Shown one piece after another: positions 1 to 13,500 of a DNA stretch of 22,856 nucleotides. The notes beneath the pieces were generated by a model. The model was not told where the DNA came from, did no database searches, and worked only from the letters and a program-made list of their open reading frames with translations. Origin of the DNA: Isoetes engelmannii (Eukaryota; Streptophyta; Lycopodiopsida; Isoetales; Isoetaceae). The stretch spans positions 1 to 22,856 of the forward strand of contig JAANSK020254052.1 in the NCBI GenBank assembly GCA_011763485.2, written 5' to 3'. The number at the start of each line of letters is the position of its first letter. Position 1 is the first letter of the stretch. Made by a program: the position numbers and the translations under genes.

Positions 1-616
1 AAAATGCCATCATAGAAATCACGAAATCACATGCCATGAATCCACACCCATTAACAACAACAAACTTTAAGACAATAGCGCACTAGAAACATGTAGCTAT
101 TAGCTACCATACATCCATAACATACTTTACGTATGAAATACCGAAGCCCTTCGTACAATTTTTGTGAGCAATGGTTCATATTTAAATTTTAACAATAATT
201 TCCTCCAAAAGTGTATAAGGAAATGCCAACTCAATTGTCAAATCTTTTTTTCTTTCTTGTTTAGTTTAGGAGCATTCCTATTTCAATTCTGGTTGCCATT
301 GAGGCTATATTATCCTGGACTTGAGAAAGAGCACTTATACTTAATTTATGCATCAAAATCCTCAACATAACAATGATAGCTAAGGACTTAAGCTTGCCAT
401 TGATGCAAGATTGGAGCCAATGGGATTTGGATGCGTAAGGGATGCCTCACATGTGATATTTAAAGATTCACGTGTACAAGTTTTGGACGGACGGTTTGAG
501 GCTCAAGCCCTTTGTCGTCGAAACATGTGAGGCGCCGCTAATAATAGTAGGGCCAATATGGGGGGTGCCTTCTATACGCTTGCTTGTCAACCATTAACAC
601 GACCTATTAACTAGAT
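1..616. other. 3' flank of the strumpellin gene
   Basis: No gene is supported here. The 3' UTR should lie just left of 617, but I see no clear AATAAA on the minus strand at a useful distance. A perfect 11-bp inverted repeat (444-454 and 523-533, GCCTCACATGT and its complement) encloses about 70 bp of mixed sequence. Confidence 0.5.
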
Positions 617-1593
617 CTAAATGGCATTAGATCTTTGAAATATCAAGGGTGGCAAGGAACTTTCAACAATATGATACGGTAACCCTGCGTACTTGATGAA
701 GGCAAGAAACCACGCAACAGTGTTCACCACCTATGCAACAAAAGTAGCAGATTTGAATAACTATAGCGAGCCTCAAACACCAAGAAGTAAGGAATGCAAC
801 CTCTAGCTTCACTTCCTTAGAAGTTTCAGTCGATCCCGAAGGGAGTGGTCGAGCCTCGATTTGTGTCTGGACGTATTGCGCCAAATACTACAAGAAAATA
901 ATATTGAGCACCAAAGTTCCTATATGAATTTAAGATTGGCTTGTACCTGGACATATGAATTCATGTGTACTGGATGGAACTGGTAAAGGAATGCCGCAAA
1001 TCCAACAACCTACAAAAATATCATTATGGAAAATGTTAGTATACTAATAGAAAGGCTAACAAAATGAAAGATAATTCTAGCATACCAAAGGACAACAATC
1101 AAGAGCCGCTTTCTTGGTCCTACTTGTTAAAGTACCAAGATGCGTATCTAGTACATAACGATGCATCTGCAAAATAACACACCAAACTTTTAGACTTTCT
1201 AACGTTGTTTGTTTTATGTACAGCGACACGTTCCCTTCACCTGGGATACTGTAAGCAGAAACAGCACAAGCCCGACGTGCTTTGGAGGTGGAGAATTGAG
1301 GTATATTGCATGCAGGGGTGAACTAATTCCACAGATCTTTATCTGCCTACTTATGTCACCCAGCAATCTTCTCATCTCTGAAGAAAACTCAACAGCTCCA
1401 TCCTCCTTCCCAAAAGGTCCAAAGGCCATTAAGTAACCACTTATAGATGTATATTAACGTAAGAGAAGAGGGAGGCCACAGAGAGAAGAATATTATAAAA
1501 GGAGTATGTGCAAACCTTAGATATATCTCTGACTGATGAAAGTATAGCGGAATTGACACCATTCAATGCAAATGTTACAAGGCCAGAATCAAC
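617..1593 (-). CDS. WASHC5: Strumpellin exons 24-29 (C-terminus, stop)
   Basis: Exon 24 (1516-1593): [20 protein letters not shown]. Exon 25 (1241-1405): [19 protein letters not shown] and [10 protein letters not shown]. Exon 26 (1086-1166): [20 protein letters not shown]. Exon 27 (947-1009): [20 protein letters not shown]. Exon 28 (801-887): [20 protein letters not shown]. Exon 29 (617-730): [20 protein letters not shown], then a short tail ending SNAI and TAG. Human strumpellin ends in the same way ([20 protein letters not shown] plus 16 residues). The exon 25 acceptor is the least certain: 1406-1407 fits length and phase but has a weak tract. Reading through intron 28 gives a false frame that stops at 663-665. 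Confidence 0.9.
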
Positions 1594-4500
1594 CTGAACC
1601 CCTGACTAGAGTTTAGTAAAGTGAACATATGAATAATGCCACTAAAAGTTATTGTCTTTCTTTTATTCTGAACAAATTATTCTCAACTATTCTGAACAAA
1701 TTACACTTCGTGCATGTCAGATAGAAATGCCTTCAGACTACATTCCCAAAACATTCAAATGGAATAAAGCGACTCAAAATATATGTAGAACTTGACACAT
1801 GATATCTTTCAAAAAGGTCATGTTTGTACTATTCATATTTTAACTACACTAACATTTTGGTGGCACACACTGAGGAAGTTTAGATGCAAGTCTTGCTACA
1901 ACGTCCTCTTTCTGGTAATTCCTCAACCAACAGACTCAAAATCTCTAACATGTACTTTCTTTCTGTCAACAAGTTCTATATCCAGCAGTTTTCCAAGGCT
2001 TGTCTCCGTCCCTCTCACACAATCACTCAAACCACCAAATATTTCCAAGCGTCTATGTCTTTGCAAACTAAGTACGGTGGATTGGAAGTAAATCCAAATG
2101 GCAAGATTTTGTTCTAGACAGAATATGTAAAGAGCCAGAAACACAGAATCGCCCAATGACCAACATCAATATTGTTGCACAAAATAGTAACAGGGAGGGC
2201 AAAACATTGTGTGGGTATACCTGCGAAGCAGCACGCAATTGTGATGTTATGACACAACGTAGTAACTGTACTTGCCCTATCTTTGCCAAGTCTTCAATAC
2301 AAGTATCAAGTTTTGTAATACCTATTCTGGATAAACACTGTTCCAAAACCAAAAGTTAGCCCTACTTGACAATGGCGTTATAATTGGTAAGTAATACCTC
2401 GGTATAAGCAGATATTCCAGCATCTGGAATAGAGGATACGGGGATCAGGAAATGTTGAAGGATCTGCAGCTTCTCATCTAGTTCTTCATCAATCTACACA
2501 TAATGGGAGAAATAAACTGTTACATAAATTAGAAGTCATTATGGATCTGACAATATCATGCTTAATCCATACCTGTAACTCCAGAACCGAAAGACACTTT
2601 TGGATTCTGCTCGTAGCCTCAAAACATAAAAGATGATCAATTCCCGACATGCCAAGAGGACCGAGACTGCATCAACATGGAAAAGACACATGAACCTAAA
2701 GAATACCATAAATGCCTTTCTCCAATGGCCGGTGGAGGGTAAAAAGTGAGCAGGGAAGGTAATTTGTTAGGTTTAACTCCATCTTTAGGCATGCAGAATT
2801 AGTGAAAACTGCTACCAAATTGAAGCAGCAATTTTCTTCACTATATTGTCGGTAAAGAAATACCACCTAATGCTACGATGCAACTCAAACTTTTGTACTC
2901 ACAAACCTTGACTGGAGCATTGTTAATGTGCGGAGCCCAACAAGTTCTTGTCCATCAGCGCTGAACCTATACAAATGGATTATCAAGCAACCACAAATGG
3001 AAAAAAAACTCCAGTAGTAGCAATAAATTATATTACCATCCGCTCATAGGAGGAAGATACATAGACTTCGACGGGTCAGTTGACTGAAGCAGTTTAAACA
3101 CTAGACGTCCTGTGACATCAGCAAAACTCAAATGAATCCCTACACCAAAATAGGGGAAGAAACATAACAAAATCCGTTTCAGAATCTGGAAGAATGTGAT
3201 CTGTGTGTCCTGATACTGTAAGGTACATCTCAGCCCCCAATTCCACTCAGCTAAGAACTTTGAGAAAATATATAGGCCCTTTGTGATGACGTGTCAATAA
3301 CACGCCAGATGCACTCACAGCCAAACTCTATACAAGCCTGTCACTTAGTTTATTATAGGTGTTCCCACACAGGCTGACTTACAAGCTTCCTTCTCATTGA
3401 AGCTTGAGTGTGATGCGTTAAATGATAATTGCATTATGAATGCTAACAAATAATGTCAGATGAAATGCCTCATTATTTTACAGTCATACTCCATATAAGC
3501 CTTTGAGAAGCTTGCGTATAAGAGATTTTGCGCAGGCTCAGGTGAGGGCTCGTTATTCTCTCTTCTCATTCTCCAAGTTAGCTTGAGTTGATGGCTAATT
3601 TCATGTTCCATCCTGGCATTTAAGTTGCTTTAAGGTGGGCCAGATTTGGCCGAGAAGTGTTGGGATTCAAAACTGATGAGAGCCAAAAATGTTATAGGTG
3701 TACAAGGATTTTTATTCCACCAAAGCATAAATTTTGGAACACAGATTCCTTGATTTGTACAGTTTTTTACTGGATCAACTGATTCATGGTTCCTTCTGAG
3801 AAAGGTTGATCACCTTTCTTAAGATCCCTACGTTATCAAGCCACTTTTTCTTAACCCAGCCCTCGTGTATAGAAAGAAACAAGGTAATGTTTGACCAACC
3901 AAAGAATCAACAGGTCTAAGACTGACCTAGACCAAATGACAGCCAAAAAATAGGCTTAAATAGAGAGGCTTCAAATATATATTTTCTGTCCAAAATGACT
4001 ATGAGCAAAGCATCCATGCCACATCCAATCATGTTCACAGAATTTTCAGTCACTCCTTTGCAAGTGGATGCAGCATTCCAGTTAATGTCTCTTCTGTACA
4101 AATTGCACCAGCTTGGGACCTCGCAGGAAGGTCAAAGCAGACTTCCATGGATTGCCTTCAAGGCTTCGAAAAGATTGGTGAAAAAGAGTGTAGATTCTCA
4201 AAGGCATTATAGTAGGCTGCCTCTTTGGGATTCAGTTTGAGAAACCTGCCTCCTTTCCATTTTCATATGGCTGCAGCCAACAATACAAAAATGCAGTAAA
4301 GTCTGGAGGTAAAAAGAGACTCCAAAAAGATATGAATCAGTTGATCCCACATGATTTGGAATATTCACACACATCAAGGAGTCTATCCCAAAAGGGGTAC
4401 CCATCAAAGTTCCGAGAAGAATAAAGCGGGCTGCAAAAAAAGACATAAACGGTCCTCTAAACAGAAAATAAGACTGATATCACCACATACTTTGAGCCAA

Positions 4501-7500
4501 TGACTAGGAAAAAGACAAAAGTTTCCTAATTTCAATGTTTCAATTTCTCTTTCTTTCATTCTTATGCACATATCTAGCAGCCTGCAATGCGCCCTTAGCT
4601 GTACATGCGTTTGCCATAATAAGTGATCTCATAGACCAAAAGGACCTGTCATAGAGTTAATAAAACCTTTACTTTCCTTGGCCAGATGCCCAAACAGGAC
4701 CGAAAGTGCCAAGACAGAGTCAGCTGAGCTTGGAAGATTTTTAAGGGTGACACGAAATATTAAAGACAACTTGAGTAATGGTTTTCGTCAAGTGCAAAGA
4801 TACCTTTGACCTATGTGGAAATTGCAATATCTCTGTTACCAAGGGCACCCACATCCTATTAAGTTGCATTCTTATGAAACTAAGGTACTTTGATTCTGCC
4901 TCAACTTGGGAATCAGGTATATTCCCGAACTGGGACTCAAGTTGACCACCTCTAGACTTCTATTTCAGACATCACAATCCGGCACTCTCGACACTGAACT
5001 GTCCTCCCCCAATGAATCTTTGCATGAAGTGGGAGTCTCAACACCAGCCTGATCAGACATTCAAGTGCCCCTTGGGCTCTGATAAATAAAAATTGGGTGG
5101 CAGAAAGAATCATCGAACACAAGGCAAGGAACAACAGAAGTCCTCTTCGCTGTAAGTTGTTTGCTTGTTATTTCCGTATCCAGGACAACCATGCCCTCTA
5201 TTCTGCTTTTCTCCATATCAATTTAGCTATTCTTTTGTCTTACTCAGAGCTTACCCATAAACGTGGGAGACTTTGAAGGATCTTTGTCTGCAATAATGAA
5301 CTCGGGAATTGGAATCTCTGGTTTCTCCAAGCAGATTTCCCTGCTTTGGCATTTTTTCTGTTGATAATAATTCCGTTCCTAAAACCAAGAAAAATAGTCT
5401 CTAAGCACAGTAGTATGCTTGATCCTTGTTATCACAACAAGGATGGGGAGGGGCAGAAGCATCCATAAAAGACAATCTTACTTGCTCTACGGTGTGGTTA
5501 ATGATCCTTAGATACTCCTCCTCCCAGAGCCGCAACCCATGAACATGAACATAATCCTGTAACAAATATTGTATACTGAGAAAATGTACATTAATGTTTA
5601 TGCCAGCAGAACAAGGCGTGCAACCTGAAAATATTCCATCGATTGGCGTTGTGATTGCAAACAAAGGGAAAGTTTTTGCAATTTTTCTTCAAGCTCTCCA
5701 GACTGACCTGCGTATAGTGAATATAAGAGCCATCAGGTGCTTATAACGTGTTAGCCTAATTTTATTTTCCCACAGGGATGCATTTATACATAAGAGGTGC
5801 CATGTGCATGCAAAGGCTGATTAAAAAACTCTCCCATACATGGGTTGCTAAATGGCAACTTTGGCATGAATGAAATTTACACTAGGCCTATACCCCAAAG
5901 TATACACAGGAAATAGCAGGTTCTTAGCTATAGTGAATGCTTTCTTTATGCCTCCTACTATCTCCTATGCGTGGTTAGAGATATGTGAAGGATCATGGCC
6001 ACAAATAAGAATATAACTACTTACAAAATTACACGGAAACTAAATGTTACAAGCATGTAGAAACACATTGAGTGATGCAAAGAGATGGACAACCAAACCT
6101 TGAGGTCACAAACCTGTAGTAAAGAGAAGTGTTCCATGCAGAGCTGCTGCAATTTCCTTCACAAGTTGTTTGCGTATTCCGTCTTCCAAAAGCTGTCTTG
6201 GATCCTATAATGACAAGAATACACTCATAAAGTTGATCGAACTGCATCATCAATTTAAATTTCATAACCTACACAAGGACAAGAAAGGCTTCCTTTTCAT
6301 ATACTACTAGGTGCTTCAAAACTGTTTGTAAGTCATGTTATGAGAAATCTTCATTGATTCAGAGAACTATTAAACTGCCGATGTTCTTAGATTATACTAA
6401 TCAATCCATGTGGCCAATGGACTTCAAAACTAAATGAAGAGATTAGTGGTACTAGAAGGGAAACCTTTGCTCCTTCTGTTCAACAGCAGAATGAAGATAC
6501 TTGACCTTGCAAAATTTGGCAAGAAGCATAACAAATTGACATCACATTCTAAGCTGATGCTATTGATACTGCAGTAGGCATGCCATCTGAAGTGTTGTAT
6601 AAAGAAAAGGAAGATGGAATACCTCTGTGAGATATGCTAGTCAGAATGGATGACTGGTTTGATTAGGGCAGCAGACTTCATGCACCAGAATATGATCAAT
6701 CATATCTGAAAGACCTCTCATGGCTAAGATTACTTGATTTCTTCAGAATATTAGAAGATGTTAGTTTTGACCGCAAATTCCTTCAGTGCAAGTTTGTGGA
6801 CCGATTATAGACATAGCTGAACCTCATATGCAGGACACCCTCATTTGTCCTCGTATGAAGCAGCTTCCAGGTTTTGAAGATTAGAGCATGGCCTGCGGAC
6901 TAGATTAAAGCTTGTACAGCTACAAGGTGATAGAACAGATTTTTAATGTATTCTTCCACAATCTTATTGCCTCTATTTGCAGATATCAAGTTGAATGGAG
7001 TCAAAATCAGTCACTGTGATTTTTACAGTGATATCAGTCAATCACAGCAGGTGTCGATGACTTGTATCAGACAGGCTTCTGTTAGTCATCCTTCAAAGCA
7101 TGAATCAGGCTTCAAAGATGAGCCCTATGATAGCAGACATAGCAAGAATAATCAAAGCAGGATAGCCATACATAAGCATATGCAAATTACCAATTAGAAA
7201 ATATATATCGGCATACCAGCTCTATTGCTCCAATAAATCTCCTTTTCATGGCCATGATACCCTGATGTACAAATAGAAAAATTAGAATGAATGCATGACA
7301 ATTCTTGTAGACAGTCAATACTTTTAATAATTTAAAAGCCCAAAGTATATTCTTATCTGGCAGCATAGCTAATCTAAAACCAGCAGATAACCCATAACAA
7401 TGACATCTAGAGAAGATAGCATAAGACCAAAATTATATTCCTCAGAAGACAACACCAAATATGAAAACTCCTATACAAGATAGATGTGAGCCACATTTAG

Positions 7501-10500
7501 AAAAATACACTTCTCATTTTCTGTAAGTGCATTAATCTGGGGCCTTCTACTTTAAATTTTATGGCCTACACAGCACGTACAAGTTTAGTCGTCTCCCGGT
7601 ACAGAACAGCTATTTACTTGTGGTTTCTCTTTCTCTTTCTTAGTACTTGAGGACATTTTCCAATGTGACTTTTATAGTCCGCCCAGAAACATCTTCATCA
7701 AATTGGCCTCAAACATTTTCTTTGGTCCATTAGACCAAATTTCGACATGTCCCATCAGGCATCTCCATTTGCTGCCCTGCCATCCTATCCAACAATGTAC
7801 GTGCCACCACATTTTTCCAATGTTCTGTATAGAGTACACTCTTCCTGACTCCATATGGTTTCATCCAGGAGCTCATTGTTGAATAGAATAATGGGGTGGG
7901 CAGCAAATGCACGTGAAAATTCCTATAGAAGATAAACATGCAAGTGTACAGCATGCTTTGGACAAAAGCAACAGTGGCAACGAGAGAGGGAGAACGTCTC
8001 AATAATACATAATATTATGAAAAGAGAGTTATATAGTCTCACATAGAAAAGCATTCCCATGTGCCAAAACCTCACAACATTGATGTGTAATCTCACCAGT
8101 GGTATAGACATTTAACTTCAAAACTACATAACTTTAGCAACTTCACATTACTTTCAAACAACAAAGCCACACTTGTGATTATTGACAGTGGATTAATTTG
8201 GGTCCCTCTAGACCAATGATGATACCATCATTGCTCTAGACCATTGACTTACATACCAAAACACATTACCACATATACTTCAACAATGATTAGTTATGTT
8301 AAGAAAAGGGATGGCACTACAGATTCCCTGAACATAGAGTTTAAGGATGGCCAACAGAGTTCAACATTCAAGTTTAATGACCAGAGTTCTTTGCAGCCTT
8401 TCAGACATTAAAATAACAACCCTCAACATAGAAAAGTTAGTATGACTAACCTGGGTAAATACTGCAACACGTTGAGTTGCTTTTGCAAGTGCATAGCGAA
8501 TGTCCAACTGGGACAAAACTACGAATTAAAACATATAAAATTCAAATAAATGTACTCATGCACAGAAGTCGTATGATACCTGTGCATAATCACGAAGATT
8601 ATCCTTCTCAATACGACCTGGTATTTCCTTGAGTTGTTTTGTTTGCATCACAATTACATCATTAAGAATCGAAAACATGCTTACCTGTATGGAGATACTA
8701 AAATATTAAGAAAAAGAATATTGCCTGCAAGTGCCAGAATATATTCTATACCACCCTTGTCCCATATATATCCTTGACCTAGGTGACACCTGTTCTAAGA
8801 CTCCAACCTGTATTATCAGGATTATTCAATACCGTGAATAGATTACTTTTGTTTATTATGTTTTAGAATGGTTTCTATTCACTGCTAGCTGTACTGGATT
8901 AAACATGTATCACCATGCTCTCACAAACCAAATGCTGACATTACGTAAGGAACTGGTAGAAGTAAAGAGAGACGGGAAGTACATAGCTAATTCCAGTAAA
9001 CACTGAGTTGACACCTTAAAAGGAAGTTGATTTTCAAACTGTTTCTTGGAATCAGATTCTGATCTGAAGGTCTATAAAAACTCATTTCTATCCCCGTATT
9101 ACGAGCAATTACAGAAGAAAGCCATGATTGCAACTTACAGGTACAATCTCTAACACCGTACGTACATATGAGACCAGCTCGGAAGAATAATATTCAGAAA
9201 CAGACAAGAGATCTGCACTGCAATCATAATACGAATGTGCCTCATTATTTTCTTGATGGCATACTGAAAGAGTATTAAATTACATTAGACAAGTGCATGC
9301 AAAACCGACTTGAGTTGCAAGACAGGGCCAATAGTTTCAGAAACATGATCAACAGCTGTAATTGCAGTTGCAACCATGATTGGCTCCAACCATGCTATGT
9401 AACAATTATGCATCAGATCAGCTTTAATTCGTTGCAGAATAATGGAGGCTACAAATTCAGCTTCACAATGATGCAAAAGCAACTCCAACTTTTTCAACCC
9501 ATAAAAGCTTGATCTTTACACACTCTTTCCAATGTGTTTTGGCATCAATTACCAAATAATGCTATAACACAATCAGGAAATAGAAGAAACCTTTCGCACT
9601 GTGAGATGCGCAATAGTGGCAAATCCATTACAGAACGCAACTTTAGAAATAAACACTGTAGCTTGAGAACGGTAAATGGATCGTCTTGAATGCGTGAATG
9701 GATTTGATTTGTGAATGTGCTGATTAGACCCCATGCATATGAAGCATCACTTACCTACAATCAATAACAGAACAAATAAAAGGCATGACTGAACAAATAA
9801 AATCATTCCCAGGTATCCAAGCGCAAAGAGAACAATTGCCAGAAAGGGAAAAAACAGAGAAAATTATTATATCCACAAAAACAGCCATCCTATGCAACAA
9901 CGGTTTCTAAGCCTTTTAGGAGCATGAACTCCCCTATGAAACTAACTTCTCAGAGTATCCAGTTAGAAATCAAAATTCGATGATATACTGGCGTGTAATC
10001 TGACAGCCAGATTATATTGGGACCACTACTCCGAGCAGTCATTTCAAAAAACTTATTTTAAAGTTGCTAAATAGCATTTGGAGGTAAGATTCTTAATGGC
10101 GCAGTTCAGGGTGTCCCCTACTCAGTTGGAAATTGAGCTGGGGCACACTGAACATCTCAGCTATTGTCTTTTTCAACAACCTTACAGCAACTTATGAAGT
10201 TTTATTACAAGAAATGTGTACCTTCATTGTTCATGAGCTTGGTCCATCAAGAAGGAAGAATGAAATAATTTCTGTATGTTTTTGGGCCACTTTGACCGTT
10301 CCTATTTTTTGGCTCTCCAAAGGAAAAAAACTTCATGATATAGAAGCACTGGCCAACCTCTAAGAAAGTAAAGAGGGCAGCAAAACAGAAACATAAGAAA
10401 TTCTTCCCGAAGAAGAAAAAACAAGATCGGCTTCAAATATCAGAGCATTTCTTGGAGTCATCTTGGCTTCATAAACCCCATGGGTCGATAGTAAATCTTT

Positions 10501-13500
10501 CTTTCTTTCTAAACCCTTAGCTTGATTTGGCTTTTCAAGTAGTGTCTTTTTGACATAATTACGCCATTTTGGGGCCACACAGGAGGGCTTGGCTGCCTTT
10601 TGTCTCTTCAAAAGCAGTGGCTGATCAAGGTAGTTCAACGTGCTGGTTTGCAATAACAGTTAAGATCGTGGCTTCTCAATACAGAAAATACCTCCAGTCC
10701 TATAAAACTTGGCAGCGCCAAATCCAAAACTGACAAAGCAGCAGGTGGACCACCAGCTTATACGTCATGATTTAGGACAGCTTTACGTTTCAAACACTTG
10801 GCTAAATCCTTCTACAATTTTGCAAGGAAAACTTTCTAAGTATCTCAGCTGATGATTTTATAATAAGACCAGAATCTTGAGACTGACCTTCCAATAAGGT
10901 GATCCTCTACGGGGCAGTTCAGGTGTCTTCTTATCAATTGGAAATTGAGCTGGGGCGTGCTAAACACCGTAGTCGGGAGGATAGAAAAGGCACTTTATGC
11001 ACTTTGAACATGGGGGAGTTGGAACAACATTTGCTCTTTACCTGCCCTTCCTATTACACCATAAGAGGGAGATATCATCGTCTTTCAGACATCAAACAAC
11101 CTTACAGCAACTCATGATGTATTATAACCAGAAATGTATATCCTCATTTACTCATGAGCTTGCTCAGAAAAAGAGGAGCATCCTCAAAAATAGAAACAGC
11201 AGTCATAGTAGCTCAAAGCAAGCAGAAATTTCTTCATTCTTTTCTTTACTGAATGATAAGGCACAACAGAGTGAAATGATGAACAGCTCCCCAATATAAA
11301 GGAGTGACACTAGCAACATCTAAGAAAGTAAAATAGGCAGCAAACCAAATAAATTTCTTTCAGAAGAACAAGAAAAGACAAGATACAGTTCAAAAACACA
11401 GCCAAATTCTGATATCAGATCAATCCTAGGAGTCATCCTAGGGATCAACGCAAGTGGATCATCTTCCTAGGAATCTTTCATTGTTTTTTATTGGTGGTTC
11501 AGCCATATTTTGTTTTAGCAACTTGGAGGCTTTCATCCTCCTTGGAGGTCCTTAATTATGTATGCTCTTGGTCTCATAGACCGTACGGGTTTCCCGTAAA
11601 AGTTATTAATTCTTTCTCTATTTCTGGTAACAAACATGCACTTAACCTGTACCAACTACCCAAAAGGTTTCAAGAAGAATAAAGCGGGCAGCAAAGAAAA
11701 TACATAAACAATCCTTTATAAGAAAAAAACAAGACAAACATTGCCTCATACCAGCGGCGAGAAAAAATACAAGAGTTAATTTTCAATATTCAGTTCCGTT
11801 TTTCTACTTTTATGCACATATCTAGGTGGCTACAGTGTGGCCCTAGCAGTACATGATCTGATGTAATAATCGATCCCATAAACCCTCTTTCTTGAATAGA
11901 GGTTACGAAGAATTCAGAAAAAAATGATCAACAATACACATATCTTTACCTTCTAAGCTAAGCAAATGCTAGTAAACAAAAAGCTCGCCAATATGTTTAA
12001 ATGCAGTTCCCACAAATCGGCAGTTGCAAAGGTGAAAGTTGTTAGTGCTATCAAATTTGGATAGTATTATTCTCTCATGTTTTGGGTTGGGTTAGATATA
12101 GAGGTTTACCCAATGTTTTGAGACACAGGCAGCTGCTCTAGGACACGATGACAGTGAATTGAAATATGCTGATCAGTTATACTGAGGCCTGAAGTAACTG
12201 ATTAAATTGAGAAATAACTTATTTTCTCATTCTTAGGGACATTGATTGATGTGTTAACAACTCACTGGTCTACAAAACCAACTATACACAATAAATTTGT
12301 CCTTCTAGATCTGTCATTTGGTTCTAATATACCATGCTGAAATTACTCGGATGATTAACATGTGTGATTGCGGACAGAGAAAGAGAGGCAATAACTAATG
12401 ATGTTAATCAAGCAAAAAACTTACCACCGCTATAGTAGCAAGTGTCTTTTCACACACGTTAAGTGTACGAATCATCTCTTGTAGTTGAGCCCTCACCTCA
12501 TGAAGATATTGCTTTGTCTGCAAACTTGCTTCTATCTAGCATTTCAAGATCCAAATAAGATGGGAATGTGAAAATATATGACAAAACATATCCAAGCTTA
12601 TTCTTCTTTATAAACCTGGCAACAAACTAATCTGCTTTATCAACCTGATGGAACTGTTCAACCTCTTCCAGAGCCGCAACCATCTGCTGGATTTTCCGTC
12701 CTGTGGTAGATAGTTCTGAGCAGTCCAAGGAACCAACCTAAGGACAATTTTCACAACCATATTATAAAGGAAAAGTGGTTCACACAATTGTGCACTGAGC
12801 TATGGTCACCTGAGAAGCCATCTGCAAGAACCATTGCTGTAAACTCTCATCTTTGATTTTTTTTGCTAGAATCTGAACAGAAAGAAGAATTGTTACTGAC
12901 CATTTAATGTACAGTATCTGACATTCAGCATCAATATAATGTGTATTATTGAGAAATGATAACAGATTCCCAAGAAATATTGGACTAAATGTTGCCGTAT
13001 GTGACCCTGGCATGTATAATGCCTTTCATGCACCTCCCTTCTCCTGTGCCCTGCACTGTGTTTTGGCCTAAATCTGTTCTTTTGATAAACAGGGCAATCC
13101 ACCGTTGCTACTTTCACCACTAATGAAAGATAATTATTTAAGCTTAGATGCCCCAACAGTTGAACCAAAGAGGGCAATTCTCACTGTAAGCATAAGTTGC
13201 CTACATTTAGTGTCCACTCTTGGCACCCTTCTCTATGGTGAGAAGTAGGAAGATATTTGAACTCCAGAACTTAGTTGTTAGTAAAGGACATACTTCATTG
13301 ATGCATTATACAACTATCTTTGGACAAATTCAAGGAAATGTTGACAATGAAAAACATGCAGACCTTAGAACCTGAAAAAAAATCTGATAATTCTTGCATA
13401 CACTCGGCAGCTTGAGAACGGCAATGATTCCAGCGTTGCTGCTTTCCACTTAACAGCTCCCCATACAATTGCTTCACCTCAAATTCCAGCTAAATCAAAA

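Larger units (their letters stand above)
9755..12424 (-). other. Intron 9 of the strumpellin gene (2670 bp, repeat-rich)
   Basis: Longest intron, with donor GTAAGT and acceptor TTGTAG. It contains two copies of a LINE 3' end and one copy of a further repeat, all in plus orientation and so opposite to the gene. These account for much of its length. Confidence 0.85.

Noticed and set aside
663-884. 73-residue open frame on the minus strand
   Set aside because: It is exon 28 read through intron 28. Splicing 801 to 730 gives the conserved strumpellin C-terminus instead.
6946-7197. 83-residue plus-strand open frame in intron 14
   Set aside because: No domain, no neighbouring coding signal, and the frame is antisense to the gene.
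10360-10653. 97-residue minus-strand open frame
   Set aside because: It overlaps the downstream part of LINE copy A on the opposite strand and lies in intron 9; composition is Lys/Leu-rich with no known motif.
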